From contig NZ_JNCS01000005.1 of the NCBI RefSeq assembly GCF_000731985.1, positions 1 through 64,000 on the forward strand: DNA of 64,000 nt, in the 5' to 3' direction. Position numbers and translations under genes: made by a program. The notes beneath the pieces were generated by a model, which was not told the origin of the DNA, did not search any database, and worked only from the letters and a program-made list of their open reading frames with translations. Origin of the DNA: Natrinema altunense (GTDB lineage Archaea; Halobacteriota; Halobacteria; Halobacteriales; Natrialbaceae). Shown piece by piece: positions 8,752-16,215 of this stretch; within the stretch, counting starts at the first letter, position 1, and each line of letters begins with the position of its first letter.

Positions 8752-9906
8752 ATGTCTGAAATCACGCTTGCCGGACTCGAGAAACGGTACGGAGACACGC
8801 TCGCCGTCGAGGACGTCTCGGTGACGATCGATGACGGCGAACTACTGTGCCTGCTCGGGCCCAGCGGCAGCGGCAAATCCACGACACTGCGGATGCTCGC
8901 CGGGCTCGAGACGCCGACCGACGGCGAAATACGCATCGGCGACGAGGACGTGACCGATCGCCCGGCCTACGAACGCACCACCGCGACGGTGTTTCAGGAC
9001 TGGGCGCTGTTCCCCCACAAGACGGTCCTCGAGAACGTCGCCTTCGGGCTGAAGATGCAGGGCATAGGGAAATCCGAGCGCCGCAAGCAGGCCCGCGAAA
9101 TGCTCGAGCGCGTCAGAATGGGCGAGTACGCCGACGACGACCCGATGAACCTGAGCGGCGGGCAGAAACAGCGCGTCGCGCTCGCACGGTCACTCGCTGT
9201 CAACCCCGACGTCTTGCTGCTCGACGAGCCGCTGTCGAACCTCGACAAACGACTCAGCGAGGACATGCAGATCGAACTCCGCGAGATTCACGCGGAACTC
9301 GAGGAGACCTTCGTCCATGTCACCCACGACCAGGACGAGGCGTTTACCCTCGCCGATCGGATCGGCATCATGGCCGACGGAAACCTCGTCCAGGTCGGCG
9401 AGCCGAACGAGGTCTACGAGAACCCGAAGAACCGGTTCATCGAGGGCTTTCTCGGCGATACGAACTTCGTGGCCGGCGAGGTCGAGCGGACGACGACCGA
9501 GTCGATCCACGTCGAGACCGAACTGGGCCGCGAGGTCGACCTCCCGACGACGGGCGATGCGGACGCGCTCGCCGAGGGCGAGTCGGTTGCGCTGTCGCTC
9601 CGTCCCGAAGTGCTCTCGATCGAGTCGACGGACGTGGCTGGATCCGACGGGAACGCGGAGGGAGAACAGGCAACGCCGGTTCGAACTGACGGGAGTACGA
9701 CGAACGCCGTCGTCGGCACGGTCGAGAACGTCCTCTATCGGGGGTCGACGATCCGCTACTCCGTCGCGGTCGAGGACACGTCGGTGTTCGTCGAACGAAC
9801 CGTCGCCGACTCCGGCGCGTTCGACGCCGGCGACGAGATCCGGATCAGTTGGGACGGCGCGGACGTCCTCGCGTTCCGCGACGACGGCTCGAGGGTCGAC
9901 CTGTAA
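8752..9906 (+). CDS. ABC transporter ATP-binding protein, PotA-like
   Basis: 384-residue ATPase. Walker A is GPSGSGKST, the signature is LSGGQKQRVALARSL, Walker B is VLLLDEPLSNLD, and the H-loop is VTHDQDEAF. A C-terminal TOBE-type domain follows from about residue 245, with a longer acidic insert near 300-320 (GNAEGEQATPVRTDG). It lies 25 bp after the binding protein and 3 bp before the first permease, so it is part of the same operon. Confidence 0.93.
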   Translation: MSEITLAGLEKRYGDTLAVEDVSVTIDDGELLCLLGPSGSGKSTTLRMLAGLETPTDGEIRIGDEDVTDRPAYERTTATVFQDWALFPHKTVLENVAFGLKMQGIGKSERRKQAREMLERVRMGEYADDDPMNLSGGQKQRVALARSLAVNPDVLLLDEPLSNLDKRLSEDMQIELREIHAELEETFVHVTHDQDEAFTLADRIGIMADGNLVQVGEPNEVYENPKNRFIEGFLGDTNFVAGEVERTTTESIHVETELGREVDLPTTGDADALAEGESVALSLRPEVLSIESTDVAGSDGNAEGEQATPVRTDGSTTNAVVGTVENVLYRGSTIRYSVAVEDTSVFVERTVADSGAFDAGDEIRISWDGADVLAFRDDGSRVDL

Positions 9907-9908
9907 CG

Positions 9909-10844
9909 ATGTCCGGAACGTACTCACCGTCTGCGCTGCCGGCCCCGATCGCGCGGCTCTGGGAGTCGCTGCGGGAGCGATCCCGCTCGAAGCGGGCGCT
10001 GCTGTTGATGGCACCGCTGCTGGTCTTCGAGTTGCTCCTGTTCGTCGCGCCGTTTCTGATCCTGCTGCGGATCAGCCTCACGGAGGGGTCACAGGACCTC
10101 CGCTACGCACCGGGAACGTGGTCGATCTCCGGGTACGGCGAGGTGTTTTCCACCGACGTACTGGTAAACGCCATCACCTACTCGATCATGCTGGGGCTGC
10201 TCGCGACGGCGATCACGGTCGTGATCGCGACGTTTTACGCCTACGCGATCTGGCGATCCGAGGGGGTCGTCAAGTCGGCGCTGCTGTTCTCGGTCGTCCT
10301 GCCCCTACTGACGACGCTGGTCATCAAGACCTACGCGTTCATGCCGCTGCTCTCGCCGAACGGGACGCTCAACGATGTCCTGCTATCGCTGAATCTCATC
10401 TCGGAGCCGATCCAGTTCGTCCCCGGGACGGTCGGCGTCGTCGTCGGACAGGTCTACATCGTCCTGCCCTACGCCGTGCTGGCGATCTACAGCGTCCTCG
10501 CGACGATGGACTGGGGGATCGTCGAAGCCGCTCGCGACCTCGGCGCGAGCCGCCCGCGCTCGGTGCTCGAGGTCGTCGTGCCCCAAGCGATGCCCGGCAT
10601 CATCGTCGCGACGGTGATCTCCTTCGCGTGGAGCGTCGGTGCCTACGCCGCGCCGGGACTCCTCGGCGACGGGCAGAACAAGGCGCAGGCGTTCGCACTG
10701 GTGGTCGAGAAGCGGCTGCTGTCGAACCTCCAGTGGGAAGTCGCGACCGCGTACGCGGTCGTCATGTTGCTCTTGATGCTCGTGAGCATCGTCCTGCTTA
10801 CAGCCGCGCTCAACTACTTCGGAGGTGAGTTCGAGTATGCATAG
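9909..10844 (+). CDS. ABC transporter permease, PotB-like
   Basis: 311-residue inner permease with six predicted membrane helices. The EAA loop that docks the ATPase is visible as EAARDLGASRPRSVLEVVVPQAMPG near residues 210-235. The ATG at 9909 lies directly after the ATPase stop; a longer start would run inside that gene. The 3' end overlaps the next permease by 8 nt. Confidence 0.92.
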   Translation: MSGTYSPSALPAPIARLWESLRERSRSKRALLLMAPLLVFELLLFVAPFLILLRISLTEGSQDLRYAPGTWSISGYGEVFSTDVLVNAITYSIMLGLLATAITVVIATFYAYAIWRSEGVVKSALLFSVVLPLLTTLVIKTYAFMPLLSPNGTLNDVLLSLNLISEPIQFVPGTVGVVVGQVYIVLPYAVLAIYSVLATMDWGIVEAARDLGASRPRSVLEVVVPQAMPGIIVATVISFAWSVGAYAAPGLLGDGQNKAQAFALVVEKRLLSNLQWEVATAYAVVMLLLMLVSIVLLTAALNYFGGEFEYA

Positions 10845-11640
10845 AGAACGGCTCGAGAACGCCCTGTTCCGGACGGGCTATCTGGCGATTCTGACGTTCA
10901 TGCTGTTACCGCTCGCGGTGGTCGTCGTGACCTCCTTCGCGGAGTCGGGGAACCTCGCGTTCCCGCCCGAGAACTACTCGCTGGTCCACTACCGCGCGTT
11001 TTTCGAGGAGATGCGCTGGCTGTCAGCCTTCGACAACAGCCTCCTCGTCGGCGTCGGGACGACGATCACCGCGACCACGCTCGGCGTCACGGCCGCCTTC
11101 GGTCACGAAATCGACGACGGCCGCGCCGGACAGGTGCTCGCACCGCTGGTCCTCATCCCGCTGTTGATCCCGCCGATCATCCTCGGGATTTCGATGCGCG
11201 TCTACTTCGTCAGGGCCGGCTTCGAAGCCTCGTACCTGAGCATCATCCTCGCGCACACGCTGTGGGCGACGCCGCTCGTCTACTTCGTGATGCGGTCGGT
11301 GTTCAGCCGGTTCGACTGGCAGCTCCTCGACGCCGCGAAAGACCTCGGCGCGGGACCGATCCGGTCGTTCGTCTACGCCGTCCTCCCCAACGTCAAACAC
11401 GGGATCTTCGTCGGCGCGCTGCTCGCCTTTATCATCAGCCTCCAGGAGTTCGTGATGGCGCTGTTCCTCTCGAGTCGCAGCACCGAGACCATCCCGGTCG
11501 TCGCATGGACCGAGATCCGGCAGTCGCTGGATCCGATGGTGAGCGTCGTCTCGACGTTCCTCATCATCATCTCGCTCATCGCGATCGTGATCGCGACGAT
11601 CGCCACGAACCTGGACTGGCTCTCGAAGCAGCTGTCCTGA
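10837..11640 (+). CDS. ABC transporter permease, PotC-like
   Basis: 267-residue second permease with six membrane helices and the EAA loop DAAKDLGAGPIRSFVYAVLPNVK. A Shine-Dalgarno ggaggtga at 10821-10828, inside the end of the previous gene, is ideally spaced for the ATG at 10837, which decides the start and points to translational coupling. The operon ends here, before a cluster of hairpins. Confidence 0.92.
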   Translation: MHRERLENALFRTGYLAILTFMLLPLAVVVVTSFAESGNLAFPPENYSLVHYRAFFEEMRWLSAFDNSLLVGVGTTITATTLGVTAAFGHEIDDGRAGQVLAPLVLIPLLIPPIILGISMRVYFVRAGFEASYLSIILAHTLWATPLVYFVMRSVFSRFDWQLLDAAKDLGAGPIRSFVYAVLPNVKHGIFVGALLAFIISLQEFVMALFLSSRSTETIPVVAWTEIRQSLDPMVSVVSTFLIIISLIAIVIATIATNLDWLSKQLS

Positions 11641-11780
11641 TCGGTCGTTTCCGATTCGGCTCTTTTTTGAGCGGTCTCCATCCGACTCGAGGAGCCGGTT
11701 GCGTAGTGAAACCGAACAGCCGGGTGAATTCTAGGGCAGTGACTCCGAATAGTGCAATGGCTACGCAGTGCAGTGGCCGT

Positions 11781-11918
11781 CTCGAGGGGTCGCCGAATCG
11801 GCGACCCCTCGAGTCACGGGGGAGGGCAGGCCGACCGCGCGGCGCGCGAATCTGCGCGCCGCGCCAGTGCGGTCCTGGCGGACATTGAAAGGGCGAGCGA
11901 TCGCTGCCAAGCGATCGC
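11781..11918. terminator. Three strong hairpins between convergent operons
   Basis: Three perfect or near-perfect palindromes in 140 bp: 11781-11813 (16-bp arms, ctcgaggggtcgccga and its complement, 1-nt centre), 11837-11864 (11-bp arms gcgcggcgcgc, 6-nt loop) and 11897-11918 (9-bp arms gcgatcgct, 4-nt loop). They separate the transporter operon from the fttA gene coming the other way and could stop both transcripts. The middle stem recurs near 23461. Confidence 0.7.
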
Positions 11919-11926
11919 GAGGGCTT

Positions 11927-13861
11927 TCAGAGGAAGCGGAAGGTCTCTAAGTTCTTCGGCGCGAAGGTACGCATGTCGTAGTCGTGGTAGAGCGCCGACG
12001 AGAGGTCCTGCGTGGAGCGCTCGTCGCCGTGGACACACAGCACCTTCTCGGGGCGCGGGTTCATCGTCTTGACGAAGTTCTCGAGGCCGGCGCGGTCGGC
12101 GTGGCCGGAGAAGCCGTCGACGGTTTCGACGTTCATGTTCAGCGAGAGGGTGCCGCGGCCGCCGCCGTTACCCATGGCACCGACCTCGCTGGTGGGGATC
12201 TCGTCCCAGCCGTTCTGGATGCGGCGACCGAGGGTTCCCTGGGCCTGGTAGCCGACGAAGACGAGCGAGGAGTCCGGATCGGGACCGATGTGGGAGAGCC
12301 AGGACATGATCGGCCCGCCGGTGACCATCCCCGACGTCGAGAGGATGATGCAGGAGTCGCCGTCGGCGACGTCCTGTCGTTCCTCCTCGCCGCCGTCGAT
12401 GTGGTTGAACTCGTCGGCGAGGAACGGGTTCTCGTCCTCGTGGAAGATGCGGTCCCGCAGGTCGTCTCGGAGGTACTCGGGATAGGTCGTGTGGATCGCC
12501 GTCGCCTCCCAGATCATGCCGTCCAAGTGGACCGGCATCGAGGGGATATCGCCGTTGCGCATCGCCTCCTCCAGGACGAGCATGATCTCCTGCGAGCGAC
12601 CGACCGCGAACGCCGGGATGACGACCTTCCCGTCCCGCTCGTAGGTCTCTTTGATGACTTCCTTGAGGTTCCGCTCGGAATCTTCCTGGTCGGTCTGGTA
12701 GTCGTTGCGACCGCCGTAGGTCGACTCGAGGACGAGCGTCTCGACCCGCGGGAAGTCGTTGACCGCGCCGTTGAACAGCCGGGTGTCCTCGTAGTGGATG
12801 TCGCCGGAGAAGGCGACGTTGTAGAGGCCGTCGCCGATGTGGAAGTGCGAAACGGCCGAGCCGAGGATGTGACCGGCGTTGTGGAACGTGAGTTTGACGT
12901 CGGGCGCGATGTCGGTGACGTCGCCGTACTCGAGGGGAATACAGTGTTTGATCGCTTCGCGGACCTGCTCGCTCTCGTAGGGCGGGCTGCGTCCTTCCTT
13001 GGCCGCGACGTCGAGGTAGTCGAGCGTCAGCAGGCCCATCAGGTCCCGCGTGGGTTCGGTGCAGTAGATCGGGCCGTCGTAGCCGTACTTGAACAGGAGC
13101 GGGATCAGCGCGGAGTGATCGAGGTGGGCGTGGGTCAGGACGACCGCGTCGATGGTCTGTGGGCCCGCACCGAGGGCCTCGGGCGCGTGGAGGTACGGCA
13201 CTTCGCCTTCTGCACCGGGTTTGTCGCCGCAGTCGATGAGAATGCGCGTTTCCGGCGTCGAGAGGATAAACGAGGCCCGCCCGACCTCGCGACAGCAGCC
13301 CAGCGTGGTGATGCGGACGTACTCGTCGTCGGACATCTCCTCGCGGTGGATCTGTCGGCCGACTTTCTCGAGGATGTCACGACGGTCGTCGCGTTCCTGC
13401 TTGAGGAAGCTCCGGACGTTCGAGACGGTCGAGGACTCGATCGGCGGCGTGCGGACGACTTCGGGCGTCCAGCCGACGTTCTTCGTGATTTCACGGAGCG
13501 TCGAGCCGTGGCGGCCGATGACCATGCCGGGCTTTTCGGCCTCGATGACGACCTCGCCGGTGTCGGCGTGGAAGTCGAGGTCGGTGACGCCCGCGTCCTC
13601 GGGAATGACGTTCATGATCTCCTCGCGGGCCTGTTCGGGCCGCGAGAGGACGCTGGGGTCGGGGCGAACGGTGATCCGCTTGCGAAGCTTGCTCGCGAGT
13701 TGCCGAATGAGGTCGCCTTGCTGGGCGAACTTCTTCGGGTCGCGCGTGTAGACCACCAGTTCGGGGCCTTCGTATTTCACCGAGGAGACCGAGATATCGC
13801 TCGGTAACTCGCTCGTGATCTGTGCTTTGAGATCGTCGAGTTGCTGCTCTACAGTGCTCAT
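11927..13861 (-). CDS. fttA: Archaeal CPSF1-type beta-CASP ribonuclease (transcription termination factor FttA)
   Basis: 644-residue KH/metallo-beta-lactamase/beta-CASP nuclease, known in archaea as aCPSF1 or FttA, which cleaves nascent RNA and triggers termination. Two KH domains occupy about residues 1-150 (VIGRHGSTLREI is the GXXG loop), followed by the MBL motif THAHLDHSALIP, FSGDIHYEDT and the beta-CASP part ending CVHGDE. I chose the start MSTVEQQLDDLK at 13861 because the upstream extension is not protein-like. It is convergent with the ABC transporter operon. Confidence 0.95.
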   Translation of the reverse strand: MSTVEQQLDDLKAQITSELPSDISVSSVKYEGPELVVYTRDPKKFAQQGDLIRQLASKLRKRITVRPDPSVLSRPEQAREEIMNVIPEDAGVTDLDFHADTGEVVIEAEKPGMVIGRHGSTLREITKNVGWTPEVVRTPPIESSTVSNVRSFLKQERDDRRDILEKVGRQIHREEMSDDEYVRITTLGCCREVGRASFILSTPETRILIDCGDKPGAEGEVPYLHAPEALGAGPQTIDAVVLTHAHLDHSALIPLLFKYGYDGPIYCTEPTRDLMGLLTLDYLDVAAKEGRSPPYESEQVREAIKHCIPLEYGDVTDIAPDVKLTFHNAGHILGSAVSHFHIGDGLYNVAFSGDIHYEDTRLFNGAVNDFPRVETLVLESTYGGRNDYQTDQEDSERNLKEVIKETYERDGKVVIPAFAVGRSQEIMLVLEEAMRNGDIPSMPVHLDGMIWEATAIHTTYPEYLRDDLRDRIFHEDENPFLADEFNHIDGGEEERQDVADGDSCIILSTSGMVTGGPIMSWLSHIGPDPDSSLVFVGYQAQGTLGRRIQNGWDEIPTSEVGAMGNGGGRGTLSLNMNVETVDGFSGHADRAGLENFVKTMNPRPEKVLCVHGDERSTQDLSSALYHDYDMRTFAPKNLETFRFL

Positions 13862-14167
13862 AATCGCCGAATGTGGCTTGCGTGAACTCGCCGTCCGGGA
13901 TCGAACGCGACATCGGGCCGGGGAGAGAGGATCGGGACCGGAGACCGACTCCCGGTTCCGTGACGGACGCCACGTAGTGGCCGTCGCCTCGGAACCGATC
14001 GCGAGCATCGTCGTCCGCGCGGGACAACGTCGCTCACACGCCGTCTCGTCTCCCGATTCATCGTATCCTACTCCGTAGCTGACGAACACGCTCCCGGATC
14101 GGTTATCCTGGTCCGTGCGGGACAATTCCAGGGAGAACCCGCTTACTCGAGGCTATTCTTTGCGTGG

Positions 14168-14174
14168 TATAAAA
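14168..14174 (+). promoter_or_regulatory. TATA box upstream of the 161-residue gene
   Basis: tataaaa is a strong archaeal TATA element 48-54 nt before the ATG at 14222, implying a leader of roughly 25 nt. The rest of the gap between fttA and this gene (13862-14221) holds no gene I can support. Confidence 0.6.
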
Positions 14175-14221
14175 GCCTTCGCAAAAACCAGGGCCGTGGG
14201 AGTCGGACCTATCAGTACGGT

Positions 14222-14707
14222 ATGTACGTTACTCCGACTCGAGTCCGCGAGGAACGTGACTGGGTGGTGAATCGAACGGAAACGGTCGTTGCCCTCATCA
14301 ACGACGTTCGAACCGATCTCGGCGACGCCTTCGGGACCGATGTCGACGCGGTCACCGAGTCACAGTATCGGGAGGCAGTCGACGCCGTCTTCGCTGACGG
14401 CGATCTGGCCGTCAACGTCGCGGCGCTGATCGCGATTCTGCGAGAGCTTGACGTGGAGGGAGACTATCCCGGGTTCGTGGTCGACGAACTCCTCGGGCGC
14501 GAGTTAGCCGCGACGATCGCTGGCCCGCAGCCGCTGCGGACGCTCGGCGAGGCCACCTTCCACTACGCCGACGTACGGGTCCACGGCGATACGGACGAAA
14601 ACGCCGGCATCGACGACTGTGAGGCGGCCCTCGCGGCCGGCTTCCAGGAACGACTCCCCGGCTGGGACTGGACCGACAGCGAGAGTCCGTTCGCCCTCGA
14701 GCGCTGA
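14222..14707 (+). CDS. Conserved haloarchaeal protein, unknown function
   Basis: 161 acidic residues, mostly helical, with MYVTPTRVREERDWVVNRTE at the start and a FHYADVRVHGDTDENAG segment near residue 112. No signal peptide, membrane helix or catalytic motif. Preceded by a good TATA box. I believe it belongs to a family restricted to haloarchaea but cannot name a function. Confidence 0.75.
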   Translation: MYVTPTRVREERDWVVNRTETVVALINDVRTDLGDAFGTDVDAVTESQYREAVDAVFADGDLAVNVAALIAILRELDVEGDYPGFVVDELLGRELAATIAGPQPLRTLGEATFHYADVRVHGDTDENAGIDDCEAALAAGFQERLPGWDWTDSESPFALER

Positions 14708-14771
14708 GTCCCCACCGCTTTCGACGGCGAGTGAGTGACGGCCGCGGAGCGCCGGGTACAGCGAGTGTAAA

Positions 14772-15320
14772 TTAGTTCTCCGTTTCGTTCCCGGCAGCCG
14801 TCTGGTTACCGCCGTCGGAGCTGTTCGTCTCGTTGCCCGCGTCCTGCTCCTGTTGTTGCTGCTGTTGCTGTTGTTGTTCGCGCATCGCCTGCCGTTGTTT
14901 CTGTTGCTGGACGAACACCTCGTACTGATCGCCGGGATAGATACCGTCGACGTCGCCGTTTCGAAGCGCATCCATGATCGCTTCGTCGGACCCGGTGACG
15001 CGGAAGAGGCCGAACTGGGGCTCGGAGTCCGCGATCGTGAAATCGCGGTCGGACGCCGAGTCCGCGAACTCGCTTCCGGCCTGCTCGACCAACTTGCGCT
15101 GTTTCGCCATCGCCTCCTGTCTGGTGAGGTTCCCGCTCTGGAACTCGTCGTTGAGACTGGCGATGTCCTCCTGATTTGGAGAGACAGTCACCGTGACCGC
15201 ATCTTCCCCCGAATCGTCCGACTGCGTCATCGATTCGAGTTGGGAACAGCCGGCGAGCGACGCGGCCGCGCCGGTACCGGTCAGTGCGAGGAAGCCACGG
15301 CGAGTCGGGAGATCGGTCAT
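14772..15320 (-). CDS. Tat-exported lipoprotein with Q/N-rich tail
   Basis: 182 residues. The N-terminus has a twin-arginine motif (PTRRGFLALTGTG) and a lipobox (LAGC), so the protein should be lipid-anchored outside the cell. The middle is a soluble acidic domain (about 30-130); from about 135 on it is low complexity, with a run of nine glutamines and then N/T/G residues. Start 15320 is set by the signal peptide. Divergent from nucS. Function unknown. Confidence 0.78.
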   Translation of the reverse strand: MTDLPTRRGFLALTGTGAAASLAGCSQLESMTQSDDSGEDAVTVTVSPNQEDIASLNDEFQSGNLTRQEAMAKQRKLVEQAGSEFADSASDRDFTIADSEPQFGLFRVTGSDEAIMDALRNGDVDGIYPGDQYEVFVQQQKQRQAMREQQQQQQQQQEQDAGNETNSSDGGNQTAAGNETEN

Positions 15321-15446
15321 CGTCTCAGATGGACGGGGACGAACGAAAATATACCTTCTGCGTTGGGCTCGACTCGAGCGAGACACAGCTCTCGCTATCC
15401 ACCCGACAGCGGGCACCTTTTGTTCGTCCCCGCTCAAAGCCGATCA

Positions 15447-16190
15447 GTGACGGATTCAGAGTACGGCCAGCGAACGGAAACCCTGCAGGGGCCGACGCCG
15501 GCGGCCGCTCGCGACGTGATCGCACGCGGCATCGATCGCGACGCGATCGTGACCGCCTACGGCCGCTGTACCGTCGACTACGAGGGCCGTGCCTCGAGTC
15601 ATCTCGAGGCCGGCCATCGCCACGTCATGCTCAAGCCCGACGGGGCGGCGCTGGTCCACACCGACGAGGGCCAGCAGCCGGTCAACTGGCAGCCGCCGGG
15701 CTGTACACACGAGGCCGTCTGCGAGGACGGTGCGCTCGTCCTCGAGAGCGTGCGATCGACGCCGGACGAGCGACTCCGGATCCGGTTTCGGGAGGTGTTG
15801 CAGGTTTCGGCGTTCTCGGGCACCGACGAGAACGAGCTCGCCCTCGTCGGCACGGAAGAGGACCTCCGCCAGCGAATCCTCGAGGACCCGACCGTGCTCG
15901 AGGCCGACTTCACGCCGCTGGCGACCGAACGCGAGACGCCCGCGGGTGCGGTCGACATCTACGGCGAGGATGCGGCCGGCCGGGCGATCGTGGTCGAACT
16001 GAAGCGGCGGCGGGTCGGACCGGACGCGGTGAGCCAACTCCGCCGCTACGTCGACGCCCTCGAGCGCGACCTCCACGCCGACGCCACCGTTCGGGGGATC
16101 CTGGTCGCTCCCTCGGTAACCGACCGTGCGAGTCGGCTCCTGACCGAACACGGCCTCGAGTTCGTCTCGCTCGAGCCGCCGGCCGAGTGA
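15447..16190 (+). CDS. nucS: Endonuclease NucS (EndoMS mismatch endonuclease)
   Basis: 247-residue nuclease of the NucS/EndoMS family, acting on branched DNA or mismatches. The catalytic core is TPAGAVDIYGEDAAGRAIVV then ELKRRRVG, with the acidic residues D and E plus lysine in place; the N-terminal half is the DNA-binding/dimerisation domain. No ATG fits the homologous start, so the GTG at 15447 (reading MTDSEYGQRTETLQ) is chosen. A MutS homologue lies 5 kb away, so both mismatch systems are encoded here. Confidence 0.92.
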   Translation: MTDSEYGQRTETLQGPTPAAARDVIARGIDRDAIVTAYGRCTVDYEGRASSHLEAGHRHVMLKPDGAALVHTDEGQQPVNWQPPGCTHEAVCEDGALVLESVRSTPDERLRIRFREVLQVSAFSGTDENELALVGTEEDLRQRILEDPTVLEADFTPLATERETPAGAVDIYGEDAAGRAIVVELKRRRVGPDAVSQLRRYVDALERDLHADATVRGILVAPSVTDRASRLLTEHGLEFVSLEPPAE

Positions 16191-16215
16191 CCGCCCGCCC
16201 CCGCTTCGGCGGGGA

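Noticed and set aside
11984-13807. Large plus-strand ORF opposite fttA
   Set aside because: It is the antisense shadow of a clearly conserved gene, an effect of high GC.
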